Shown one piece after another: positions 41,880 to 53,300 of a stretch of DNA of 64,000 bases. This DNA is from Mesostigma viride. Taxonomy: Eukaryota; Streptophyta; Mesostigmatophyceae; Mesostigmatales; Mesostigmataceae. Below the pieces are notes generated by a model that made no database searches, had not been told where the DNA came from, and saw nothing but the letters and a program-made list of their open reading frames with translations. Both the position numbers and the translations under genes were made by a program. The number at the start of each line of letters is the position of its first letter. The stretch's first letter is position 1. Location: contig RPFO01000041.1 in the NCBI GenBank assembly GCA_009746045.1, forward strand, positions 3,646,454 to 3,710,453, written 5' to 3'.

Positions 41880-44800
41880 ATGCGTCAAGGACAGACAGTC
41901 GATGAATTCATGGCCGAGGACCCTGACGACGGGTCGGCCAGTGGAGAGGATGCAGCACGCCAGTTTGCTAGAAATTATGACGAAGCAGTGGCCAGAGTCA
42001 AGGACGATACGCCATTGTACCCGGGATCTGAGAGCAAGGCCTTGATGTTTACATTGCAATTGCTGACGCTAATGGGGGAAAACTCATGCCCTCAGAGCTT
42101 TGCTGATGAGCTCTTCAAGCTGTTGGGAAACGTTCTCCCCGCGGGCAACACTCTGCCCGACAGTATCTGGAAGGCACGGAAAGTGATCAAAGGCTTGGGC
42201 TTGGGGTACCGTGTGTACGATGCCTGCCCATGCGAGGGTTACTTGTACAAGGACAAGATTACTAAGAGCTGCCCTCTTTGCAAGCTGTCGCGCTACGAGA
42301 CGTACACTGACAGAAACGGTGACATCGTCAACTCGCGGAAAGCGCATCGCCAGGTTAGGCACTTCCCCCTGATGGATCGGATTAGGGCCTGGTTCCGAGT
42401 CCCGGAAATGGCGGAAGCCCTTCAGTACGCTGCGAAACATGAAAACAGGGAGCCAGACTCATCCACGCGCGTTGTGGACGGCTTGAAAGGCAGGTTTGCA
42501 CTTGTTTCTACGCCTTCTGTTATGCAATGTGTGCCAAAGTATCAAGTTCGAGATTTTTCCTCTTGCGCTTATCTTTTGTTTGTACTGCTCTGATGGATAC
42601 CTTTCTTTTTACGTCTGGTGTTTCTTGTGCATGGACCTGTTCGTGCAGACAGCCGTGCCATCCAGCACATAAAGAACAACTGGGACTTTCGCAGCCAGCC
42701 GCGGAACACCATCTTCCTTCTGAATTTTGACGGAGTATGTCCAAGGTCTTTCATGGATACCCACAGCAGCTGGCCCGCGTTTGTTTCCTGTGTGAACTTG
42801 CCCGAGTGGGTGATGGTGAATGGGCGGTTTTGCCCTATGGTGCTTCTTGTGGGCGCCATGAAGGGGAAGGCACCCAAGAACATGACCATTTTTTTGGACT
42901 TGATCGCTGAGGACTTCCTGGTACTGTGGAAGGGGTATTACATTTGTGATGTGACGCTGGACGTGGCGGGTGTTTACACTACGACATTTGTGAGGTCCAT
43001 TCTTGCTGGCATAATTCACGACTACCCGGCATACTCCAAGTCCCTGAACATTCCAGATGCAGGGTACTATCAATGCGTCCTACATGGTGATGAGTGGCGT
43101 GGGGTTTTTATCTCAAATGGCCGTATCGTTCTCCTTGGCAATGACCGCATGTTTCCCGAGGGTGACCCCCGCCGGCCGGCTCACGCTCCTGTTGTTCAGG
43201 AGATGGACCATGCTGGCTACCTGAAGTACTGTGCTACGCTAAAAAAGCAGCCCGAGCCGTTTCTCAAGTTACCGTACTGGGTTCACCTGAAGATCCGTCA
43301 TTTTATTGACGAGTTCCATCTGTGTCCCAACAACTTCAAGCGGGTCATTCATTGCACAAGCGGTAATTGCTAAACATTTAATTGTATCATTTCATTGTGA
43401 TTGTTGCATGCATACATTGACTGTGGCCTATCTGTTCACATGGAAAGCTGATGTAATATTGTTTTGTTTTTTTTTTCTGTTTGTACTATGCAGGGAAGGC
43501 TATGGCGACCGGGTCACTTCGTGGCAGGCTGAAGGTCCTCGGTCTGAACCCGGAGCTGTGGCGGCCTGATGAAGACCCTCCACCGGAGGGAGACCCACCA
43601 CCGGAGGGAGACCCACCACCGGAGGGAGACCACCAAAGTCCACCGAAGAAAGGCCGCAAGAAGAAGAGGGCGCCAGCACCGCGCCCCGGGTTCCAGCTGA
43701 CGGCTGAGGAAAAGGCTGATATCAAGCGTAAGTGTGACATTGGGTTTTTATTTTTCCCGTAATTTGGAAATTTAATATGTAGGACTGACTATGGTCTGTG
43801 TGATTTACATAGGACTGACTATTTTTTTCGGCTGTCGTGTTACTACTATGTGTTATTTTTTTGCGTGTGGTTGTAATGCGCAGGTCTCGATGACATCATG
43901 GCGCATAGCCTACCCGACTACTTCACCGGCCGGATCAGTGGCTTGCTCTGCGATGCGAAGAGTACTGAAAAATCCAAGACGCGTGACAAGATCCTCTACT
44001 TTTGCAAGCAACTCCCGACCATCTTGCGTGGGCGGTTAGATGACGATGCACGGCAAGCATTTCTCCTTCAATCAGCGGCCTGGGACTTTGTGTTTTCTAG
44101 CGGCCCGGCGACTCAGCAGCAGTTGGATGACTGCGGCGAGATGTTTTTGCTTGCTGCTGTGGCGATGGAGCGTATAGCGCCAGCGTCTGAGATGGCAAAA
44201 TCTGTTCATATGATGGCCCACCTGGCCCAGCAAATCCCCTTGTTGGGTCGATGTGACACCCGCACCATGGCGTCGGGCGAGCGGATGATGGGGGCCATCA
44301 CGAAAGCTAAGCTGTCCAACGTCAATGTGGAGTGCTCCATGGACGGAGCATATCGCAAGTCTGAGGCGCTGACCCATCTGGCCTATCACATGGTGAAAAC
44401 CGGGATGGTAAGTACACGCTAGTGACCGATTTTTTTTTTTAATGGATTTGTGTGCAGATTTAGTGTTATGTACGCGCTGCTTGTGGCCGGTCTTGTGCTG
44501 CATGCAGCTAATTTCTGTGCATATTTGTGTGCGCTGCTTGCAATGTCTTGTTTGCTTTCTTTTTTTTCTTTCAGCCAAAAGACCGCTACTACATCTGGGA
44601 CGTCATCCACGCAGACCCGTCCAAGAAGGTCGAGTTGGGGGGGCGCAGCCGCAAGAAGAATTTCTACACTTTCACCGCCGCGGAATCTGATGAAGTGGGC
44701 GCGATTTTGTTGGAGTATGCGCTGCCCAATGCGGAGTACAAAGATCCCGAAGTCAACGGCGATGAGGCCTACTGGTAAGACGCCGCTGTCCTATTATTGT

Positions 44801-45959
44801 AAGTTGCTATTCTTTGAGCTGATTTTCTTTCAGTATATATGGAACTTCATCTGATTTCCAAGGACTACTGCCGTTATTCTAATTTTTTTTTTCTTGCATT
44901 GCTATCTTGCTTTGTATACGATGTGCATGCAGGCGGCCCTTGTGCAGCGACCTCTCATGGCTCAAAGACTGGATCGGACTCAACCAGCAGCCGCTGGTCC
45001 CGGAGCTTGTCCAGGCTGCAGCAGCCGGCGTGCAGCTCAAGGCTGAGGAGTATGATAGGGTGCACTTGTACGGTTTCAATTACCGGACAAAAGAAGCTGA
45101 CAGGAAGCAAGCATGGCGGACTGCAAACTGTGGTGTAGCCTACCATAAGGAGGGAAGCAGCACTCAGTACGGCTACCTGACCCACATTCTCGTGGCGAAG
45201 CTGGTGCAGCCGGTGGGGCAGTGGACTCAACAGCTTGTGCTGAGAGTAGAGCTTTTCGATGCATCGGAGGTGGCTTACATTCGGGATCAACGCTTGGTGT
45301 TGGTCCGCAGCGCCGAGGCACCACGCACGGCAAAGCTAGTGTGGCCAACATCTGTTAGCTCTGTTGGGTTTGTGCTGGACCCACGGCATCAGCCCCAGCT
45401 TTCGGTCATTCACTGCAAGCTGCCCCGTCACCTGGCAACCGGGTGGGCTTTGGAGAACGAGTTTTTCCAAAGCACGGCGACAAGGTGGCAGGAAGACATC
45501 AGGTACTTCCCACCTGAGCCGCCCGCTGAACGGCCGCCCGCTGAACCGCCGCCCGCTGATCCGTCGCCCGCGCCATCAAGCACGGCGGCACGACCTTCAC
45601 GCGCAGCCCCGCCGCGCAAGAAAAAGAAGCCGCCCGATGAACGGCAGCCCGCGCCGGCAACCACGGCGGCAGGACCTTCACGCGCAGCCCCGCCTCGCAA
45701 GAAAAAGAAGCCGCCCGCTGAACGGCAGCCCGCGCCGGCAACCACGGCGGCAGAACCCTCACGCGCAGCCCCGCCTCGCAAGAGAAAGAAGAAATCTGAG
45801 GCTTTGGCGCCTGCATCACACAAGGGGAAGGAGCCCATGCCCCCGTTGCGCACAAGTGCACGCGCGCGCACGGTCAGGGACTATAGAGAACAAACCACGA
45901 GCAACGAGGGGAATGACAGTGATTTTAACGGTAGTGATGCCAAGGATGATTCTGATTGA
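41880..45959 (+). CDS. CACTA-2 Tnp2-type transposase (six exons)
   Basis: Proposed exons: 41,880-42,493, 42,653-43,362, 43,494-43,727, 43,884-44,407, 44,575-44,774, 44,933-45,959. All introns are GT-AG (the 3' sites mostly follow pyrimidine runs), and the total is 3,309 bp, 1,102 residues. Exon 1 carries a CPC/CPLC zinc-type segment and RHFPLMDRIRAWF. Exon 2 holds the Tnp2 core (FLLNFDGVCPRSFMDTHSSW, IFLDLIAEDFLVLWKG, IIHDYPAYSK). Exon 4 resembles the plant DUF4218 part (LPTILRGRLDDDARQAF, MVHMMAHLAQQIP-like). Exon 6 contains a DUF4216-like stretch (YGYLTHILVAKLV). Exon 3 has DPPPEG repeats. The C terminus has three 28-residue Pro/Lys repeats (PSRAAPPRKKKKPP), likely nuclear and DNA-contacting. 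The start ATG is uncertain. The protein would cut at the CACTA termini. Confidence 0.8.
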
Positions 45960-46085
45960 TGCTGCTGCGCCAGCATTTTGCGGCCTCATTAGATGCTGCT
46001 CACAAGTGTAATCATGCCGATATTATGTTGAATAAAGATGCATCACTCATTGTTTGGGCCTAAACTGACTTGTTGTTGGTTCAGC
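45960..46085 (+). terminator. 3' end of the transposase transcript
   Basis: AATAAA occurs at about 46,030, 70 bases after the stop, and is a plausible polyadenylation signal just before the subterminal array. Confidence 0.5.
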
Positions 46086-46089
46086 CCTT

Positions 46090-46350
46090 GTGTTTTTTAC
46101 CACTTTTGTGCTCGTCGTGGTGTTCTTTTTACCACTTTAGCCACTTTTTATCACTTTTTACCACTTTTACTGCTTTTTACTGCTTTTTACTGCTTTTTAC
46201 TGCTTTTTACGGCTTTTTACGGCTTTTTACGGCTTTTTACGGCTTTTTACGGCTTTTTACTCCTTGTGGGTGGTAAAAAGTGGTAAAAAGTGATAAAAAG
46301 TGATAAAAAGTGATAAAAAGTGATAAAAGTGGTATTTTTTACCACCCCCG
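46090..46350. repeat. Right subterminal array of CACTA-2
   Basis: TTTTTACCACTTT units give way to an unusual run of 10-base units: four TGCTTTTTAC then five GGCTTTTTAC (46,168-46,260). After a short break, AGTGGTAAAA and AGTGATAAAA units in the opposite orientation run to the TIR. Confidence 0.85.
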
Positions 46351-46361
46351 AGTTCCTAGTG

Positions 46362-47358
46362 CCGGTCGCAGCCCCCAGCATTCAGCTCCATCGCCTACAG
46401 AGAGGTCGGTGGGCCCAAGCTTAATACGGTGAAGGCCCCACCGATGCCTACCTTCAAGAATGTACCCAAGCTGCACGCGGACATGAAACCGCGAGAGGTT
46501 GACGAATGGGGGCGCAGGTGGCAACAGCAGCATACCGTCTGGTGCAACCACCACAGTTGGGAACTTGCCACATGCGATCTGATCCCGCATGTTGTCAACA
46601 CCTGCATGGATCCTTCGGTGGTGAGCATCCTGAACAGTCTGTGAGAGCATCGCATCCCAGTCGTACCCGCAAACCGTGGAGGAGTTGATGGACCGGGTGC
46701 GCCGCAAGCTAGTGCCCCCAGATGCGGTAATCCACGAGCGACTCGCCTTCGGCAAGCTGCGCCAGGGGACAACTCCGTATCGCGAGTTCCTGTCCAAGTT
46801 TGAGTCCAACGCCGCCTACCTGACAGACATGACCTGGTACGAGTACAAGATCCGGTTCATTGAGGCCCTCAGTCCCGAGCTGCAGGATGAGGTACTGAAG
46901 CACTACGCTGAGGTCCCCTGGGATGAGTGGGATATCCTGAAAATCCAGCGGTATCTTCTGCAGGTGGCCGACGTCGTGGCTCGCGGGCGCGCACCATCGG
47001 TGCGTCGTTTCTTCCGATCAGGTCCCCCGCACGACGGCGAGGAGAACGATGACTCCCCCGATGACCTGGAGGACGGGAACGCTGACGGCATGGCCTCAAC
47101 GCCATCGACGCGAGTAAAGCCCGTTGCTTCATGTGCTTTGAGGTGGGTCACCTCAAGCGCGACTGCCCCAAACTCCGTAGCAGGCACACTGGACGTGGCA
47201 CGGGGGAGACCGAGCCCAGGTTTTCAGGCCCGGCGTTCGGCAGTCGCCCGGACTCCTCCGGCCCAAGGGACAAGCCCCGCAACGCGGACGAGCGGGCGCC
47301 AGCAGGCCTGGCAGTTCACGACTCAGCACCAGCAGCCGCGGCCGCCAGCGATTCATGA
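46362..47358 (+). pseudogene. Gypsy gag, 3' segment with CCHC knuckle
   Basis: Continues from the middle segment: PTFKNVPKLHADMKPREVDE and a retrotransposon gag domain (YREFLSKFESNAAYLTDMTW, IRFIEALSPELQDEVLKHY), then an acidic linker and the zinc knuckle C-FM-C-FEVG-H-LKRD-C at about 47,126-47,170. The frame shifts near 46,640 and again near 47,090, so no single product is possible. The knuckle would bind genomic RNA. Confidence 0.75.
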
Positions 47359-47394
47359 GTTCTACCAAGGGCGTGCTGCGCGCGGTCATTGAGA

Positions 47395-47870
47395 TCGAGG
47401 CTCACTGACTAGCCTCCGGACAACGTGCGACCTTTGAGTCACCAGCAGTGGCCGGTTACGAGTTTGCCGCTGGGAGTATACTATAAAATATATTAGTCTA
47501 TTTAATTAATAATTATATTTTTATAATATGTTCACTCCGGTGCGCTTTTCCAGTCCTAGTGGCTGGCCACCTTAGCCATTCTGAGAATGCCCACCTGTGT
47601 AGGGCAAGGGGGGTGTCTGTTTTGCCCCACACATGTACCAAATACCAAGGGTGCATTGGTCCTGCACAGTAGCAGGTCACCCTGTTATCATGATGTCAGT
47701 AGTAAGGGGGGTGTTTGGAATCATACACTGACCCCATGCATAGACACCGTTGGCGGTAATGGGAAATTACTATTAGGCGTCTAGCACTAGTAGTTTTATA
47801 TAGGGTACCGTTGGCGGTAATGGGATATTTTATATATGAGAATGTAATAATATATTCAGACACGGCCAAC
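47395..47870. other. AT-rich spacer between Gypsy gag and protease
   Basis: No gene is seen. It contains a very AT-rich patch (47,478-47,530) and a short direct repeat of ACCGTTGGCGGTAATGGGA at 47,746 and 47,806. It may be a small insertion, since gag and protease are normally contiguous. Confidence 0.4.
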
Positions 47871-47879
47871 CAACCGTCA

Positions 47880-48258
47880 TGGATGTCAAGTTTTTGGTCG
47901 ACACAGGCGCTCCCACGTCCTTCATCAACGCGGCACTGGTGCGCCGGCTGGGCCTGACGCCCAGCCCCCACACCGGACGGCCGTGCATCTGACCCACTCG
48001 GATGGTCGCCAACACCAATCGCCCGGTCTGGCAGATATCAAAGGTGTGCTGCAAGGCACCCCATTCGACCTGGCTGCGACCATCGCACCACTGGGCGCAG
48101 CGGACATCATCATTGGGCTCGACTTTGGACGCGCAGGATGTGGACATTCGCGTGCGCCGGCGAGTAGTTTGGTTTCCCGATGGTTCCTTTTGGTGCCCTG
48201 ACAGCGAGTATAGGGCACATAGCATTACACACGAGCGCCCGGCGGTCCAGCATCCTTG
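47880..48258 (+). pseudogene. Gypsy aspartic protease fragment
   Basis: MDVKFLVDTGAPTSFINAAL carries a canonical DTGA active site. After a frameshift near 47,985 the sequence reads GVLQGTPFDLAATIAP and AADIIIGLDFGRA, matching the second half of a retropepsin, then shifts again to DVDIRVRRRVVWFPDGSFW. The expected role is polyprotein cleavage. No RT follows. Confidence 0.7.
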
Positions 48259-48827
48259 ACTCCTTGGCAGTAATTGGACGATCGCGTGGACGCGTCGTCC
48301 CCGGGGGAAGGGGAGGGGTCGCAGGGCGTATGAAACCAGATGGCTACTAATAATACCATATACTTCTTTACTATACCTACCTTTTATATACTAAGTACTT
48401 GTACTGGTCCACTACACTTCTTTATGATACCATACTCTTCTTAATTAATTATATCTATCTCCTGTATGATCGGCACGGTTCGGCTTTGGATCGAGCCGAC
48501 CATCTATGTAGGAATCCACCGCAGCCGCGCGTGGATCCGACGACCCTTCTACTGCCATGCCAGGGATCGATGCGCAGCCGCGCGTGGATCCGACGACCCT
48601 TCTACTGCCATGCCAGGGATCGATGCGCCAGCGTGCGGATTTTATATATATTCGATATTCTCTATTTTCTATATAATATATTTTCTCCATGCTATATTCT
48701 CTATGGGATAATCTGCAAGTGGTGGTGGGCTTGAACGGGTCGTCCCGAAGAGGATCGACCACGTCAGGCACTCAGCACCGCATGTGCACATGGTCCTGGC
48801 CTTTTTGGACATGGGCTCACCGGATGC
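48259..48827. other. Junction between the Gypsy remnant and the L1-like LINE
   Basis: Contains a purine run GGGGGAAGGGGAGGGG (about 48,303) resembling a polypurine tract, an AT-rich stretch, and two adjacent copies of a 53-bp repeat (48,521-48,626). The LINE 5' UTR probably begins here, but the exact boundary is not seen. Confidence 0.4.
48521..48626. repeat. Two-copy 53-bp tandem repeat
   Basis: The unit starts GCAGCCGCGCGTGGATCC and ends GGGATCGATGC. The copies are identical by eye. Tandem units near a LINE 5' end can act as a promoter module, but that role is speculative here. Confidence 0.85.
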
Positions 48828-50363
48828 TTGATGATTCTACTACTAAGGCGTCCGTACCGAGGCATCTCCGTGCGGGATGGGACATCTGCCGGGCGTTCAG
48901 GCCAGGTGATTCAAGGTCTCAAGGGCCACCCCAACGTTGAGATCTGTTTCTTTACTCCGGAGACAGCCAAATCGGTCCTGGACACCCTCACAACGGTTAA
49001 CTCCCACCCTGGGGTCACCGTGGGCGGCACATTTATCCCGGTACGATATTGGCGCCATACAGACCTGGCGGGGACATACCACTTGACCCTGCACAACGTC
49101 CCTGGCTGGATCCGGACTCGAGAGACCCTGCATGAAATCTTTAAGCCCTACGGATCGCTTCATGGGTTGAACCTGCCCAACAAGGCGGAGGACCTTCCTC
49201 GCACGGGTGGTGGCAACTCCTACCAAGCCTACAGCATCGTCTGCAGCTACACGCCCCGGTTCGAACCGGACCAAGGGCTAGGACTGAACGGCACTGGGCA
49301 GATCTATGGGTGCCCCGGCGGCTATTCCGGCACCTCGCCACGCTGCCTACCGGACATTCTGCAAATCCCCATCATGGAGTTCGACATTGCTAAGCTGGCT
49401 GACTCTCGGGTGACTACCCAAATCAACATGGAACCGCTGCTATGTATCACCTGCATGCGCACGCGTGAACATTTATCCAACGCGTGCCCAGAGGCCCTCA
49501 GGCTTGCAGCTGCCAAGCAACAGCGGCTCGGTGGCCTGCAAACCGAGCAGGACCCAGCGGCGCCCCCAGAGGCGGTCCCACCGTACGTGCTCATCAACCG
49601 CTACATCATGGGCGGCTACAGCGAATGGGATCTGCAACAACTCGACATCCCCAAGGACGCCTCGGTGGGCAGCCACCTCTACCCATACATCACCTCGGCC
49701 AATCAACCCAACAAGGTACTCTGCACCGTCGCTGCGGATAACAGCCCCAGCTTGTTGATGCACAAGCCCATGGGGGCTAGGACAGGGCGGCCACTTGACA
49801 TCTGGACGGAAACGGAGGACTTTCTCAAACGTAACCAGCTCGACACGCTTGTACAAGTCTCCCGAAACGCGCGCCGGCTGTCCATCATGTTAGACGCTTC
49901 AACTGACTACCGCCCCAGGGCTGGCACCATCTATATCCTGAAAACACTAGTGCCATGTCTCACATCCAAGGAAGGAGACTTCGCAACAGCCGGGGCTCGC
50001 TGGGTCTGGACCAACGAGGAGGCCGCACTGAAATCCATCGGGGTTACGTCGGCCCAACTCAAGAGCATCCTCCGACGCGTCCCCGGGGCGAACTACGTGG
50101 ATCCCCCGGGAGCGCACAACCAGCCGTCACCGTCTGATCCGGCGGCACGGCTGCCGGCCCTACCCCATGATCTCGACATGATGCCCTCCTCAACTGGCTC
50201 TTTCGAGGAAGCGACAGCGCAGGACGACCCCTCGGCCAAACGGGCAGCCAACGGTCACCACAGCCGACGCAACCAAGCGGGCGCGTGCATCGTCTTCCAA
50301 GGCATGAGAGGTACGCCAACGCTCGCATCCTTCTGCATTCTCTCTCCTTCTACTATCTTATGA
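48828..50363 (+). CDS. L1-like ORF1 protein
   Basis: About 510 residues. The N-terminal half looks like an RRM-type fold (GHPNVEICFFTPETAKSVLD, YHLTLHNVPGWIRTRETLHE, EIFKPYGSLHGLNLP). A zinc-knuckle-like motif C-IT-C-MRTRE-H-LSNA-C lies near 49,441. The C-terminal half is less ordered. Such proteins coat the element RNA. The first ATG may not be the true start: coding-like sequence continues upstream in another frame (HVHMVLAFLDMGSPDA), so a frameshift near 48,820 or a later start is possible. The stop TGA overlaps the ORF2 ATG. Confidence 0.65.
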   Translation: MMILLLRRPYRGISVRDGTSAGRSGQVIQGLKGHPNVEICFFTPETAKSVLDTLTTVNSHPGVTVGGTFIPVRYWRHTDLAGTYHLTLHNVPGWIRTRETLHEIFKPYGSLHGLNLPNKAEDLPRTGGGNSYQAYSIVCSYTPRFEPDQGLGLNGTGQIYGCPGGYSGTSPRCLPDILQIPIMEFDIAKLADSRVTTQINMEPLLCITCMRTREHLSNACPEALRLAAAKQQRLGGLQTEQDPAAPPEAVPPYVLINRYIMGGYSEWDLQQLDIPKDASVGSHLYPYITSANQPNKVLCTVAADNSPSLLMHKPMGARTGRPLDIWTETEDFLKRNQLDTLVQVSRNARRLSIMLDASTDYRPRAGTIYILKTLVPCLTSKEGDFATAGARWVWTNEEAALKSIGVTSAQLKSILRRVPGANYVDPPGAHNQPSPSDPAARLPALPHDLDMMPSSTGSFEEATAQDDPSAKRAANGHHSRRNQAGACIVFQGMRGTPTLASFCILSPSTIL

Positions 50364-53300
50364 GTCAACTTACTATAATATCTTGGAACGTTCAGGGTTT
50401 AAATACTTATGGTGTTCGCACCCAGGGACAGTCTAAAATATCTGCGCTCCAGGCACAACTAGCCAGTATCACTCAACCCTATGTCGGCCCATCTCATGAA
50501 ATCTGGGTAGGCCTACAAGAACATAAATTTCCTGGAATAGACGCCAAAGCGCTACAATCCTTTACAAGACGCACCCCAGACATGGAACGCAGATGGGCAT
50601 GGGCACGGGGGACTAGTGGAGGCACTGCATTGCTACAATATCGACGTCCGCCACACCCTCATGTTCAACTGCACCCATGGGCCCAGCACATAGATACTGC
50701 TCCCAACACATGGCAGGGTCGCTGGACCCGGCAATGCATCTCCTGGGGCGGTAAGACTGGCTATATTATATCGGTATATGCCCCCAACGAACACTCTGAC
50801 CGTATAAAATTTTTTGATGATTTGTTTGCTATGGTTGCCCCCCTCCTGGACCAATCTCATGAGGTCATACTAATGGGTGACTTTAATGTTGACCTAGACC
50901 ATGGCCTTGGGCTTGAGACGACCTCGTTAGCCAACCACCTCACACGCCTCTCACTACAGGATGTTATCAAACCTCGCGACCATCTGCATACTCGCGAGTC
51001 CACTCGTCAGGGCACCCGCATCACTAGCCGTCTAGACTACATATTTATGTCACCCTTTTGGGCATCCCTCATTTGTCACGCAGAGGTCATACGCTCCACA
51101 GTTTTTTCTGATCACTACCCCTGCCTTCTCACCATGGTGTATCACTCCAGCCCCCCTAGAGGACCAGGCGTCCCTCGCCTCAATAAAAAGCTGCTGGCTG
51201 ACCCCGCCTTTCGCACCCTAGTCCGAGAACAATGGCGGGACTGGAAAACTAAGCAAGTAGACTACCCAAGCACTACGCTCTGGATGCAAGCATGCCTCTC
51301 GCACATCCTTGACTCCTCTAAGGCATACGATCTAGAACAACGCCGCATAAAAGGCAAAGACTACAATTACTACAAACGAGTTATTACTATGTTGCAATCC
51401 AAACCCCGCCTAGCCCCGCACGAGTTAACACGACTGCAATTGTGCCAGACTGAGATGGATAAGCTACGCCTTGAACGCCACGCAGAAGCCCTAGATGTGG
51501 AAAATACATGGTGGCATGTCAAAGGTGAACGAATGAATAAGGAATTCTTTGCATTTATCCCACCCCCGCGCTCACAAACCACCATCACTGAAATTACAGA
51601 CGAGACTGGCACCCATACCACCCCTCAAGACATCCTACAATCTGGACATGCTTTTTTCTCCACCCTGTTCCGGACAGAACCCGACCCCTCTGCAAATACA
51701 GCCACACAAAAAATCCTCGATGCTATTCCCCACCGCCTCTCTCCGTCACAACAAGCTCTACTAGACGCCAGCCCCACTATGGAAGAAACATCTCTAGCAC
51801 TTCAACATCTCAAAACCGGTAGCGCACCTGGTGCAGATGGCCTTCCAGTAGAGTTTTTTAAAACGTTCTGGCCCCTCATAGGCAGGGATCTCTACCAATG
51901 CATCCTGGAAATCTGGAACACCGAAACTGTTGTGGGCCAGTGGTCGGAAACAATCCTCATCCTCTTACACAAAAAAGGGGATAAAACAAGTTGGAAAAAT
52001 TATAGACCCATTCGCATGCTCACAGTCCCTTACAAACTAGCCAGCAAACTCTTGCAACGCCGTTTCTATAGTGTACTAGATAATCTGATCGGCCCGGAAC
52101 AAGTTGGATTCAGGTCCAACCTACACATCAGCGACAGCATCACCATGATCATGGACATTGTTGATGACGCATGGCGCAACAATATTATAGGTCTTATTTT
52201 ATTTTGGGATTTTGAAAAGGCATTCGACCGCATATGTTGGAAATACCTCGAGGCTATACTACACGGGCTTGGTTTTGGACCTAAACTTATTAAGGTCAGT
52301 CTAGGCATGATCAAATCCCTCACTTGGCACCTACTAATTAATGGACATAAATCCCAAATAGGCCATAGCACACGCTCCCTCCCACAAGGCGACTGTCTCT
52401 CTCCCCTTCTCTTTTTGCTCGCTCACGCTGGCCTCTTCTTTCTTCATCAACAGGACAGCCGTATTCAAGGCTACCCCATCCCTCACCACACACGTGGTCT
52501 GTTTCAAACTGCCTACGCCGATGACACTACTAACATTTGCACCTCCCTGCGTGATGTTGATGCTGTGCTTGACAATATATCTACATACTGTACCGCCTCC
52601 CAACAACGCTGCAACGTGCAAAAGTCCACGGGCTTGCATATTGGCAGAACAACCAACCCGACTCTCCAACCTACTAACCTGGCGGTGACATGGGTCCCGC
52701 CAGGAGGATACCACCTTTTGCATAACTGCCCTATCGGTCGGACAGCCGAAGGGAGGTTATTGGAAGTCAAAACCTTTCTATACGACGAATCACAACAACT
52801 GGGCAAACTTACTGGTGTACAACAGGTGGCCAACCGCTGGGCTGGCGTACACCGCCTCAGCCTCCGGGGCAAGGTCCTCGTCACGAACCAGCTGCTGTTC
52901 TCCAAGCTGCTGTACTTCGGTCAGGCCCACCCACCGGATGAACACACCGTGTCTCTTATTCAACGACTGGGGCATAACTTTGTTTGGAAAAAATCGAGCG
53001 ATCTCAGCCGCCAGGTACACGGATGGATCAGAGAGTCAATGTCTTTTATGCCGTGGCCTCTTGGAGGACTAGGCTTACACAATATGCAATGGCGTTTATG
53101 GTCTGTGTATGCCAAACAAGTTATCTCTGCCCACATTGGTGTCAACACACACCCTGGATGTCTTCTGGCACGTGTAACCCTCTCACGTCTTACTCATCAC
53201 TCCAATGGTATTTCCTGGCACTCTGGAGCCGCACTGCTTACTGCTCGCCTCCCCTCCCCGAAGCTCACCAGAGGTCTTCCTTGGTACTGGGCTCGTATAT

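Larger units (their letters stand above)
33746..46361. mobile_element. CACTA-2: putatively autonomous CACTA transposon
   Basis: 12,616 bp, termini CACTAGGAACTC and its inverse, target duplication CC (33,744-33,745 and 46,362-46,363). Removing the element and one CC restores the Gypsy gag frame, which confirms the ends. It holds a multi-exon Tnp2-type transposase gene (+), a divergent two-exon gene (-), subterminal arrays at both ends, and about 4.6 kb of noncoding repeats at the left. The inner left TIR (AGGAGCCG) differs from the right (GGGGGTGG) after base 12. The transposase model has no stop, so the copy may be active. Confidence 0.85.
19675..48330 (+). mobile_element. Decayed Gypsy-type retrotransposon region hosting Copia 2 and CACTA-2
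   Basis: Outermost element of the central nest: an LTR at 19,675-20,257 with a primer-binding-like site, an untranslated leader, gag pieces at about 22,230-22,584, 33,501-33,745 and 46,362-47,358, and a protease piece at 47,880-48,250. Gag joins in frame across both insertions. RT, RNase H and integrase were not found; sequence after the protease leads into an L1-like LINE, so the 3' half is lost or lies elsewhere. That the LTR and the gag belong to one element is inferred from position, not proven. Confidence 0.6.

Noticed and set aside
33746-46361. KDZ or hAT superfamily for the large DNA transposon
   Set aside because: CACTA termini and Tnp2, DUF4218-like and DUF4216-like segments fit the CACTA superfamily. 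The 8-base duplications of hAT are absent.
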